Assembly: GCA_013398275.1 (NCBI GenBank)
Contig: VZSE01014390.1
Location: 26,624-90,623, forward strand
From: Promerops cafer
Lineage: Eukaryota; Chordata; Aves; Passeriformes; Nectariniidae
Direction: 5' to 3'
Length of the DNA: 64,000 nt
Position numbers and translations under genes: made by a program. The notes beneath the pieces are model-generated. The model was given only the letters and a program-made list of their open reading frames with translations. It searched no databases and had not been told where the DNA came from. Below, in pieces: positions 9,276 to 20,534 of this stretch (positions are counted from its first letter, which is position 1; each line of letters opens with the position of its first letter).

Positions 9276-11814
9276 ATTCATATAAATATAGGCACGTGAA
9301 TTTTCTACTTTTAGGTTAATCTGTGGATGTTTCATCAGGTTAGTAGAAGAACGTGGCTTCTGAGCTCTTGGGGTTGGGTGTCCTGAGAAAATGATGGAGC
9401 TGGGCTGGAGGTGGAGTTTTCTGTTCAAACGTGATGATTTTGGGAGCCCAAGGGAAAGAAGTTTCTCTGGGTGTAGAAGGCATTGGAGGCATCCTCAGGG
9501 ATGAGCTGCTGCACTCCCCTAACAGAGGATAAGAAAGAAGAAAAAACATCTACTCCCAAATTTATCTAAATTACATCCATTTTCCTAAAGGAGTATATTT
9601 TTTAGCCAGCCCTGGAAGATTAAGTTGAGACCATTTTTCCATATTTTTTCAGTCTTTTCTGCCTTGTGATCTGTATTCTGGGAATATCAGAGCCACGCAG
9701 CCGAGATCACAAGATGGAATGTTTGGGATATCAGGGCAGGAATGATAATGCAATGCCTTTCTACTTGTTATTTTCATCTTGGATCCAGCTCTGTGTCACA
9801 TTAAAGAGGGATCCTGTGCTCTGATAGCTGTGCTGGGACGTTGCTGTCCTTCCCAAGGTTACAGACCAGTGCTGGAAGACAAAGAGAAGCAAAATGGTTT
9901 AACTAGAGGGAAGAAGTTTCACTTTCCTTGAGCTTGTTTGCCACGTAGTCCTGTCACTGGTTTATCAGGAACAAAATCTATTCCAAACACATGCTGGAAT
10001 AAACAGCACGCAGGGCTCAGCTCTGATGGATGCTCAATACACAGCTGTCGGAGCTGGATGAGTTTACACTTTATTTATTTATTTTTTGGCCATTCAAATG
10101 CAAAGATCAAGAGTCAGGGACGTCATGGAGACTTGTGACATTCAGTGGCAGACACTGAATGAAAAAAAGAACCCACCCAAAAATGTGTTGCTTTCATTCA
10201 TCCAGTGACTCCTGCAGTCATTCCTTAACTCTGGCAGATTTAATATTCTGGGCAGATAAACTGTAATAAATAATCTGCTAGTTAATAATCATTTTGGGGC
10301 AAAAGCCATGTTCAGCTCATATTGAATCTTATCAAATGATTCTTGTTGACTCAGTGGCAGCACTGAGACCTCAGTAACTGCTCAGACAAATCCAATCAGA
10401 TTACTAATTCTTTGGAGAATGATGATTTAATTTTTTATCAGCCCCGATTGAGTAAAAGCTCCTTGTGCAGTGAGGAGAAAGGGGCTGGGAGTCTCTGGGA
10501 AAACCGTGTTCTGTGGCCCAGGGCAGGGGGTGGAACTGGATGGGTTTTAAGGTCCCTTCCATCCCAAACCAGTCTGGGATTCAGAGCTGCCTTTGCCCTG
10601 GAGTGTTCAGAGTTCTCATCCTGCGGGGACAGAGCTGCGACCTCGCTGCTCTTGTGGCTGAATCATTTTGGGAGAAGAAGAACTTTTCAGGCAGCTGTTC
10701 CAGGCATGTGGGATTTCTGGGATCCGTGGAGGGATCGGCTGTGGGGGCACACGGGGGAGAAATCCATTAAGGAGAGAACTCCGGGCTGTGCTGAGTAACC
10801 AACGCATGGTGAAATGTCTGTGCTGAGCTGGGCTTTGTGCAGCTCAGGGGAACCCCCTGGAGCCATTCCCGTGTTTCAGAAAGGTGTGAAATCCACTTTT
10901 CCTGCTGTTAACACGGGTGTAGTGGTTGCTGTGAGCAGCTCCTATCCGTGCAAACAGCACATTCCACACAGAACATCCCTCGTTACATTTGAGTCATTTT
11001 AAACTCGGTTTATGTAATTACTCTGACCTCTACAGTGTAAGAAATACAAAATAGTTTACTAAACAAGCCTGATATTCCACGTGTTGACGGAACATTTTCA
11101 TGGAAGCCCTTGGTAAGATGAGGGGCTGTATTAAATGATGTTTAAATAAAACATGAGCTTGAAAGAGTGTGTGGACATTCTGGAAAAATACCTGTGGGAT
11201 GCTGACCAGCCAACACATTTCAGAGTAGCTGTGCCAGGAGTTTATGCCCCAGACAGTGCTGGAGATATAAAACCCCATCAAGGAAGAAAAAAGACGATGA
11301 ATTTTAAAAAGTCTGGGTACCAAGTCTCGTATTATTATCAACTTAATTGTATACTAAAAGGAAGGAGCAAAATCGGGTCAAAACTTACAGCCATCATTTC
11401 AGCTGAAAGGGATATAAAAACCTTAAAGAGCGGTGGGATCAGAAGAACAAAGCTGATAAAAGGAATTTCTGGGTTATTTCTCAGCTTTGAAACCTTCCTG
11501 AGGTCAGCAAGGGTTCTGTCAGCGCTTTCAGCTGCAAAGGAAGGGGCTCCAAACTGTGGGACAGAGCCACCCACGATGGCCAGATGCACCTGAGTAGGGA
11601 TCATTTCAGGTTTGCTGTTTATTCCCAGTCCTTTGGGTGGTGTTGGGAACAGACAAGACCAAACTTCTCATGGACAGAACTTCAACTAATGAGAGTTTAT
11701 TTTCTGAAATCTCTGGAAGTGCCTCTGTCTGTTGAGGGAGATGCTTGAAACCAAGGGCTTGGAGTCCCCATGGAGGACACAAACCTGGGGGATTCATAAA
11801 AATCATAAAATGTA
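9276..11814. other. Non-coding stretch with one tiny CR1 relic
   Basis: Only the CR1 relic at 10515-10578 is recognisable. A 146-codon open frame at 11153-11593 is within chance expectation, has no recognisable domain, and is AT-biased like its surroundings. Confidence 0.45.
10515..10578 (+). mobile_element. Short CR1 3'-end relic, sense
   Basis: GGCAGGGGGTGGAACTGGAT followed by TTTTAAGGTCCCTTCCATCC and AAACCAGTCTGGGATTC is the last part of a sense-oriented CR1. Only the terminal 60 or so bases remain. Confidence 0.75.
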
Positions 11815-12010
11815 GGAATCTTAAAAAACCTTGGATTGAAAAAGGGACATTAAAGCCCATCCAGTGCCACCCCTGCCAGGCAGGGACACCTTCCACTGTC
11901 CCAGGTGGCTCCAATCTCTGTCCAGCCTTGCCTGGAACACTTCCAGGGATGGAGCATCCTCAGCTTTCGGGGCAATCTGTTCCAGAGCCTCTCTCCCCTC
12001 TGAGTAAAGG
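11815..12010 (-). mobile_element. CR1 LINE fragment, antisense, diverged
   Basis: ACCTTGGATTGAAAAAGGGA, CCCATCCAGTGCCACCCCTG, CACTTCCAGGGATGGAGCAT and CTGTTCCAGAGCCTCTC follow the antisense CR1 order. Unlike most CR1s here it has GGGATGGAGCATCC rather than GGGATCCAGGGGCAGCC, so it belongs to an older subfamily. Confidence 0.8.
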
Positions 12011-15000
12011 AAGTAGAACTCTTTTAATTACAGAGGAATTTTACAGTGTTTTCCTCCCCCTTGCAAAAAATATGAGGTGTGAAGAGTGGCAGAAAAGACC
12101 TTTCTCCATGATTGTGTGGGTATTCCAAAGGTACATTTCGGAGATGACAACATTTTAGTACAAGTCCTAAAAATAATTAAGGAAGTACAACTTTATAAAA
12201 AAAAGTATTACTAAAGAATCCCAAAATTTCCCCCTAAAAGAGCACCTCTTTTGAGTTCTCTCTTCCTGAGGACATGGTGAAGGACTGCTGGATGCAGGAT
12301 CTGCTGAACAAGAAAAATTCCTTGATTTCTGAATTTTTCTGGATATCACCCTGACACGTTTGACATGTGCGGGTTCTGTGCTGGCTCATGTGCTTCAAAG
12401 AGACCTTCTGGACTTTCCTTCCCTTTCCCTTGAATTTGGCACCTTGTGTTAGTAATTAGTGATATTGGATACTACAGGAAGTCACTTCTTGGGTATAATC
12501 CCACATCATTCCTGCATTTATATGAAGTCTGAATTCTCTTCCCACATGAGAGTGGGATTAATTTACAATTTTTAATGCTTGACAGAGCAGGTAAGAAATG
12601 TACCTCTGAGTTGTCTCGATGTGCATGTGCAGCTTCTCTCAGACCTCGTGTCCTGTCTGTAACATTCCACAGTTTTCTGTGGGAAATCCCAATTTTCTGG
12701 TGCTGTCACACCCCTATTTTTGTCACTGTGCAGCCCCAAGCTGCTCCTGTTAATGGCACTGGAGCTTTTTGGCAACCTGAGGATACCTGAGCCCATGAGG
12801 GCAATTTAGAGCATTGCTACAAGCACAGTAAAAATACAATCATTTTACTATTTCCACCCAAAACAGGGTGGGTGAAATCTATTCCAATTTTTCCCACGAT
12901 GGCAGCACCAAGGCCAAAAGCAGAGGATCCAGGATTTTCTCACCATAACACCAACTTTCCCTGAGGCAGCTTTGCTGCTTCTTCCCCACTAAAAACTGCA
13001 GCAAACTTTGAATTCTGCGTTAAACCCAGTGATGTGTAAAACAAGCTGTGGAGATTCTCATTCTGCTGCTCCTTGTTGACCTTAGCTCCATTTCCCCTAC
13101 CTTGAATAGAAGAGTGAATTTGTATTCCCGGGTTACTCCGCGACTGTCGGCTCTGGGCCGCGAGCAGGCCGCGGCAAACCAAACAAGCCGTGCACAGGAG
13201 TATTTTAAATATTTTCCTCTCTTTCAGGTGGCATTTGAGTTGCCAGGGTGGATAATGGCAGCCTGTGACACGTGGCAGCCCTCGGTGACAAGCAGCATGA
13301 GGAATAGATGTGGCATGGAGGGGAAATAAATGCGGGAATCGATGGCTTCTGCCGGCCGCAGTGAACTGTGCAGGCCCCGGCGCCTGACAATTCCATGTTT
13401 TATGCAAAAAGTGCAAACTCTCCTGAATGTGTTAAGGAGTCTGTGCTCAAAAGCATTTACAGGAAGAGCAGAAGGAAATGTGGAGAGAGCAGAGCAGTGA
13501 GCAAAGCCTTGGTGACTGCTTTGCTTTGAGTAGCTGCTCACAACTTCGCCAGCTGTTTGCTTCTTCAAGACTCCAGCTCGGTATTTGAGTGCTAAAAACA
13601 TCATTTAATGCAGTTATGGAGTGATTACATTATCCCTCTTCAAGGGCATTTAAAGGTTGTGATATTGTTCCATTAGCAGTGAGAAAAAAAGGCATTTTTC
13701 CCTTAATATTTTTCTTAGGAACATGAAGAAAATGTGGTAAAAATGGCTTTTCTTAGTTGGCCTCATCATGCAGTGTAATTGATGAGATTGCCTCTCTTGC
13801 AGACCACTCTGACCCTGCTTGTCTTGGACCCTGCTTCTCTCCCTTGCTTTAAAAAGCCATTTTTGTCAGCCTGTATTTCAATTCTTGCTATGAAGATCTG
13901 AAATGTGATATTCTTTTCAAGGTCTCGAAGAATGAAAAGAGAGCCCCAATTTTACAGTTGCAAGTAACTGGGTGCAAATTTGCTGAAATGTTTTATTCCT
14001 TTGGAATGTTTGATATCTGAAAATCAGGGAGTTAAATGTCTGTAATACACTTACGGATTTATTGAGAATTAGAGGCTGAATTAATTTTTTTTTTTTTTTT
14101 TTTTAAGTAAGGCTGGGCCAGGGTTAGCTTGATTACCTGAATCATCTGTTTTTGTCTACAAACATAAAACTTAAAAAAATTTACAAATAATCCCTAGAGT
14201 CATGAGCTAGAAGGATGAGATTATTAAAATTCATGTGGAGTCCATCCTTCTTGCCCTTTTGTATTTTGGCCCTCTGAGTTCTTCTCTATTACTGTCAAAG
14301 ATAAGAATAAAACTTTCTTAGGTCAAAGTGAAATTAATTTTGAAATTTCTTCAGTGGGATAAATTAAAACCCCATGAATCTGCAGGACTTGCTGACATCG
14401 TGTACAGAAAAATACCTGCATGATACAAAGGAGTTCTGAGAACTGGTGCTGAATCCTGGATTAAAAAAGGCCTTTTATTGATTAAATGTGCAGTTTATAT
14501 AAAAACAAATAATTACCTCAGTTCTGACTTGGTACTCAATGTGAAGATGCCAAAATACCTGCCCACTAAAATAAATTATTCTCTATATTTTTGCCAAAGT
14601 GTTTCAAGGTATGAAACTGCAAAGGAATTTTGTTTTTTTTTCCTGGAGATATTCGTATTCAGGTAACCATCCATTAACGTGGATTTAATTCTAACATATG
14701 CAAAATAGGAGTGCAAAGAATTTGGGTTTTATGCATGAACATTTTTGTTCTGAAAGTTTTTAGGCGTTTGCTCAGGAATTAGCCCTGCCTGGCATGAAAA
14801 TGAGTCTCATTCCTGTTAGAAAAGGAGAAAAGTCTGTCTGTGCTTGAAGGATTTTGTAATGAAAACAGAAGGAGAAGGTCAGCACCTGATGTTGGAGGTT
14901 TTTTTTTTTTTTGCTACTAATATTTCCCAGATTTCTAAATAATCACCAGCATTAGCACCTGACCCATAATTAACTTCTCCAGGTAAAGGTGAATTAAGCA

Positions 15001-17006
15001 GCTGAAAGATTTGTTTCAAAACCTGCCAGTGGCAGAAATGGCTTTTTTCTTTTCTTCTTCTTCTTCTTTTTTTTTTTTTTCCTAGTGGAATCATATTTTA
15101 TTTAGATTTGGAATTTTTTACTTTTAAATGAAGCAATAAAACCTTTGAATGTTTTCTCCTGCATCCCCGTTTCTCCTGCGCTGCTGCTCTGAGTGATGGA
15201 GCCAAGCCTGAGCCTCACACTTTGAATAATGCATTAATTTCTCTGCAAGATGTGCAAGGCTGGAGACTCATTTTTTTTGTCAGGATTCTGCTTTTGGTTA
15301 CTTTGAACAGAAACTTTTTGTTCCAGCTGAATGTCAGGGGGGGAATTCTTGGATGTTCCTGTGCAATGCACAATTTATCCAGTGGAAAAGATGCTCCGCT
15401 GGAGCTTTCCAGCTGGAATTTATGGTTTGGGCTTGTTATTGTTGGGACTTCTCACTTTTTTGGAATTATTGTCCATCCTTCAGACTGGCAAAATGCTCCG
15501 TGAGCAGTGAAATTGAGGAAAGTGATAACAAAACCTCTCCTTTGCTGTTTGTTCCTTTGAAATGCAATGAAAATGTTCCTTAAACGGGGCTAAATGGCAA
15601 AAGCAAAGGGCCAGCACTTCAAAATGGATTTTAAAAGGATTTCTCCAGCTCGTATGTGAAGTTTTTCTGCAGTTTGAAAGCTGAAGTGACACCATCTCCC
15701 TGAAATGAGATATTGGCCTTGCTTCGTGGAAAGGAAAATTGAAATCCCCAAAGGTCTCGGGATGCTCAGGTCCCCTGGAAAGGCTCTCACAGAAGTGCCT
15801 GGGACAGAGAATAAATTCCCGCTTAAATCTTTATTAGAAAAGCGGAGTTTTGGGCAAGGCTTAAATATTTTGTCTCTTGGGTCAAATATGCATTTGATAA
15901 ATCCTCCAGCCCTGAAAGGGAGAGGTGCAGGGCAAATGAACAAATGCCACTGCTGGCTCTAATTTGAGCACTGTCACTGCTTTGACAGATTCATTTTCTC
16001 TGCCCCTCTGTGATTGAGAAGTGTCCCTGCCTGGGGGCTGCTGGAAGGGCAGTGCTGAAGGTCAGCTCACTCTGAAAAAGTTTTATTTTCCTGCCACTTT
16101 TGCCTGCTAGGGTCAAGGCTCTTCTCCTTGCTCCTAGAAAATGTAGGAAGCAATTAAGATTGATTCATGCCATGAGTTTTTTGACTTATTTTGGGTTTGA
16201 TCGTCTGGGCTCTTTCTAGCAGGAGGAAAAACCCCAAATATTCTCCTGCCCAACCGCATCACTTGGTCTGGAAAAACTTCCAACACACTGGACAAGCCTT
16301 TGGAAGAGCTGATGGTTTTTTGTCTCTCAGTCTTGGACTAAGAGGTATGTATATATTAGAGGTATGTAATGCTATTCAGGCAAATTATTGAATAAATAAT
16401 TTGCCACTCAGCCAGTGGATATGTGAGAGAGCTATTAAAATATTCCTGAAAGGTGGCAAAGTATTTATCTATCACCTGTATTTGGGGCTGTGGAAAGCCA
16501 TCCATTATTTCCTGACACAGCAAAATCCCAGGAAAATGCAGCCATTCCCTGGCTGGCACCACAGCCACTTGTTTGCATATATAAATATGCGCAGAATAAG
16601 GGATTGAAAGCAAAATCTTAGAGTAAATCAGCTTACACTGTGTTCCTCCTCCTCTGTCCAGTGTGGGATGTGATTTTGTGCAGATATTGATATTCCAGAG
16701 GGAGTTTTGGAGCCAGTGGTTCTGCCTGGAGCTGGCTGATGTGGAATGGAATTCCAAAGGGGAGAGTGCTGAGAGGTGGCCAGGGGTTTTCTCAGGAGGG
16801 TCACTGAGAAGATCCAAACCTTTTTTTTCCTTTGTTTCAGAGAGAAATGGGGCTTCTGTTTTCAGGAATGTCTGACTTGGAGTTGGGGAGAGCTGGGCAC
16901 GTCTGTTTTTTTATCTTCTTCTTGCCTCTTTCTTGCCCCTTTCTTGCCCTTTCCCCCCCTTCCTATTTATTATTGCTAAAAATATCACCCAATTCCTTCC
17001 ATCCAA
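12011..17006. other. Long non-coding stretch without recognised repeats
   Basis: No gene or dispersed repeat is recognised in 5 kb. Landmarks are a T20 tract (14085-14104), a TTC/T pyrimidine tract (about 15048-15080) and a small CpG-bearing pocket at about 13125-13190 containing GGGCCGCGAGCAGGCCGCGG. Open frames are short and lack recognisable domains. Confidence 0.45.
14085..14104. repeat. Poly-T tract (T20)
   Basis: Twenty uninterrupted T residues in an AT-rich setting, with no associated element. Confidence 0.9.
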
Positions 17007-17072
17007 TCCTTCATTTCCCCTTCCCCAGTCCTTCATTTCCCCTTCTCCAATCCTTCATTTCCCCTTCCCCAA
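17007..17072. repeat. 22-bp tandem repeat, 3 copies, polypyrimidine
   Basis: Three adjacent copies of TCCTTCATTTCCCCTTCCCC plus two bases, at 17007, 17029 and 17051, differing by one or two bases. It lies 330 bp upstream of the large polypyrimidine array. Confidence 0.9.
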
Positions 17073-17400
17073 TTTTTCCTGCCTCACTTTAGTTCCTGCC
17101 TAAAACACCCAAGTGGCAGCAGATGCTTTTTCCCCCCAGCCTGGCATTTCGAGGGCTGCAACCAGGAGCTGTTTTCCCTGGGCTGAGCCTACCTGAGCCC
17201 AGCTTTTGGGACAGGCAGGAGCTCTGGAATTCTCGGCGAGCTGGGATTGCAAAGCTGCCTTCGGTGGGTGCAACCAGCTGCAAACCCCCCGATTATCTTG
17301 GATTCGGTAAAAGCTTCGGCTGGTGTGGATGCAGCAGCTCCTGCAGCCGGCAGCGAGAGCACGGAGTCTGCTTTGAAAGTTTCCCTCTGTTTTTTTCTTT

Positions 17401-17920
17401 TTTCCTTTCCTTTCCTTTCCTCTCCTTTCCTTTCCTTTCCTCTCCTTTCCTTTCCTTTCCTCTCCTTTCCTTTCCTTTCCTCTCCTTTCCTTTCCTTTCC
17501 TCTCCTTTCCTTTCCTTTCCTCTCCTTTCCTTTCCTTTCCTCTCCTTTCCTTTCCTTTCCTCTCCTTTCCTTTCCTTTCCTCTCCTTTCCTTTCCTTTCC
17601 TCTCCTTTCCTTTCCTTTCCTCTCCTTTCCTTTCCTTTCCTCTCCTTTCCTTTCCTTTCCTCTCCTTTCCTTTCCTTTCCTCTCCTTTCCTTTCCTTTCC
17701 TCTCCTTTCCTTTCCTTTCCTCTCCTTTCCTTTCCTTTCCTCTCCTTTCCTTTCCTTTCCTCTCCTTTCCTTTCCTTTCCTCTCCTTTCCTTTCCTTTCC
17801 TCTCCTTTCCTTTCCTTTCCTCTCCTTTCCTTTCCTTTCCTCTCCTTTCCTTTCCTTTCCTCTCCTTTCCTTTCCTTTCCTCTCCTTTCCTTTCCTTTCC
17901 TCTCCTTTCCTTTCCTTTCC
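17401..17920. repeat. Perfect 20-mer polypyrimidine array (TCTCC + three TTTCC)
   Basis: A 20-bp lead of TTTCC pentamers is followed by 25 identical copies of the 20-mer TCTCCTTTCCTTTCCTTTCC with no substitution or indel. It is thus a higher-order repeat built on a TTTCC pentamer microsatellite. Because the unit contains no stop in any frame, open frames of over 200 codons arise on both strands (17100-17976); they are not genes. One strand is purely pyrimidine for over 500 bp, a composition that can adopt triplex (H-DNA) structure. Confidence 0.97.
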
Positions 17921-20380
17921 TTGAAATTTCCTTCCTTTGTTTTTTTGTTTGGTTTTTTTCCTTCAAACCAGCTCAAACTGGGAAGATGCAGCCCCGGAGG
18001 GGGGGATGATGCTGGAGGCTGTGCAGGACGTTTTGATGTCGCTGCTTGGAGCTATCCCGCTTTTCCAGCTGCTGCCCGGATCGCTGCTGCTCATGGGCTG
18101 ATGGTGAAAGCTCCGTGAGACTCCGCGCTGGGATTTTGGAACCATGGGAAGTGTGGGGAGCACAATGGGATGCGCGCTCCCGAGAGAGGGACGGGCAAGC
18201 TGCGCCTTTGAAGTGCAAAGAGGGTGAAATCTTCCCCGTGTCAGGAGATCCGTGGAGCCGCGTGTACCGTGGAAATTCCTGTTAAACCATCAAAGCCAGG
18301 CTTAAGTCGAGCTCAAGTGAATGGAGCCTCGTGCCTGAGGGTAAACTTCACCCTGGCTGCTTTTTTTTGGGGGGAAGAAGCTGTTTAAACTGGAAAACAC
18401 AATGTTTAGTCGGGATGTAAACAGGGATCCATTACTCAGGTGTACAAATCGGGACTCAAATCCATCCTTTAGCACCTCAGCAGGGATTTTATTGACCTGG
18501 AGAGGGCTGGGGCAGTGGCTGAGCCGTTTCCTCTAATGATTTATGAAAATTTTATGATCAAACTGGGCTTGATTGTGCCTCACAGTGGGGAGGGCACATC
18601 CAACGGGGCTTCCCAATCCCAGTTTTACTGAAAACTTGGCAAATACAAAAATAATTAACAAGCAGGAGAGGGGAGGAAAGGAGAAAGGCCAAAAGGTGAA
18701 TTGCTCTCAGGTTGAGGCAGCCTCAGCCACTCTGGAAGTTCTCGAGGTCTTCAGCCCCTTTGGGGTCTGGGCTTGTCCCCCGTGGCCTCCTGTGACCTCC
18801 CAGCTTCTCCCAGGTAAAGGTTTCCAGAGCTTCTTTCCCAGCTGCTTTTTAACAACTCATCTATTCCTTTTAATCTTTCCTAAGATTAATTTCCCAGCTT
18901 TTCTGTTAAGAATTTGAGGGAATTATTAGTCATAACACCGAGACTCTTCACCAATTAATGGGTTTATTAGGTGTTATTAATCAAGTGTTGTTTACTGCAC
19001 TCTTTATAAATGCCATTTTTTATTTTTACCAGTTCTTCACACCCAGCTTGTTGTACCCCCAAATGCTTTTATATTTCATGGGAAATATAAAATCCAAAAG
19101 AGATTCACAAGCAAAATAATCTGTGAATTTTTTTAATAAAAGTGATGTTTCTTTAAATGGAAAATGCTTAAAGGTGTTAATGGGGGTTTAATGAAAATGC
19201 AGAATTTTGAGACAGAGTGAATTTTTTCCCCTTTGCTCAGAGTTTCCATGGAACTGCAGAGCAAACATGGCAAAATGAGGAGATTTTAAGCACAACCCAA
19301 GGTGTTTTGCAGCCTCACCCCACCAACATCCCCCATTCCCCACTCTGCATCCCACTGGGGAAAAACAGATCCCAGGGAAGGACCAAGGAGCTGAGGAAGC
19401 AGCACCTGCTCTGAACTCAAAGTCCTCGGCTCATTGCATTCCTGAGAATATTCTTAAAGCACCTTCTGCTTTTCCTCACCCATGAAATTGCTTCTGCATA
19501 ACCAGCTCTGCCTGCCCTGTCCAGTATCCATCTTTTCTCCAGTGGCTCCAGTGCATCCCTGGAATGCCAACAACCTTTTACTGCTGCTGTGTCAGCCCAC
19601 GGCAAGAAATGCATCCTGTATCTGCACAGGGGAGATCTGTTCTGGGCACGTGGAGAGCCACCTGTGCATATTAAACAGCTAAATAATGGTTATTAAATTG
19701 CAGGGAAAATGAGATTTGCTTGAAAGGAGGCTTTGCCTTCCCCCTCTCACGGTTTGGCAGGTGAGATGTGGCCCTGGACACCTCAAGGAGACAGTGCTGA
19801 GCGTGTCACAGAGTTCTGAGGCTGCATTTGCTGTGATCACTGATAAATTAATTAAGCTTCCTTTAAAAGCGATGGAAAGGGCCTATTTATAGCTGGGAGC
19901 GTATTTACCAGCCTCAGAGGGAAACTGCAATTACATTTTCAGTTTAAAAATGTCATTGTCTGCGCTGACCTTTCCCTGCTCTCTCCTGCCCTTCAAAGCA
20001 GAGCGAATCCTGGGAAACTCGAGGAGTTTGTGGTCAGTTTGGAGGGCAGAGGCCGTGGCAGCACCGAGACAGCTCCCACAGAGAGCTCTGACAATGCTGC
20101 TTTCCTTCCAAACCCGTCCCTGCAGGATTTGGGAAAGGCACCGGGGCATGCCAGGGTGCAGGCCGGGATGGAGAAGCTGTAGGAGCCTCCTGGAGCCAGC
20201 CAGGGTGGGGAGAAGGTGCAGGGACCCCCCAGCCCTGGCACTCTGCCCCAAAATCCTCTTCATCTCCACGTGCCGTGGAGAATTCCCGTGCTTGGGAATT
20301 TTTGGAATTTCTGGCCGTGAAAACCTCTCCTGCTGGCGTGGGAAGAGCCACCCTGCAAGCAACAGATTCCAGAGGCCACC
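17921..20380. other. Non-coding stretch, no feature recognised
   Basis: The start (18000-18290) is somewhat GC-rich with scattered CpG; the remainder is mixed. No gene, RNA or dispersed repeat is recognised. Confidence 0.45.
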
Positions 20381-20534
20381 ACAGAATCCTTGGATTGGAA
20401 GAGACCTTGGAGATCTCATTCCTGGAACACCTCCCACTGTCCCAGGCTGCTCCCAGCCCCAGTGTCCAGCCTGGCCCTGGACACTGCCAGGGATCCAGGG
20501 GCAGCCACAGCTGCTCTGGGCACCCTGTGCCACT
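20381..20534 (-). mobile_element. CR1 LINE fragment, antisense
   Basis: CACAGAATCCTTGGATTGGA (3' end), then CACCTCCCACTGTCCCAGGC, CCCCAGTGTCCAGCCTGGCC and GCTGCTCTGGGCACCCTGTG. The piece between the 3' end and the CACCTCCC block is shortened, so part of the 3' UTR is deleted. Confidence 0.88.

Noticed and set aside
11153..11593. 146-codon open frame with no repeat content
   Set aside because: A few frames this long are expected by chance in 64 kb over six frames; no domain, no splice sites, composition like surroundings.
13120..13200. CpG island promoter (also 7020-7140, 18000-18290, 24850-24910)
   Set aside because: Each CpG-bearing pocket is short and isolated, with no exon or first-exon-like sequence nearby.
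17100..18118. Open frames of 225-331 codons on both strands
   Set aside because: They are created by the stop-free 20-mer polypyrimidine array; the peptides are pure low-complexity repeats.
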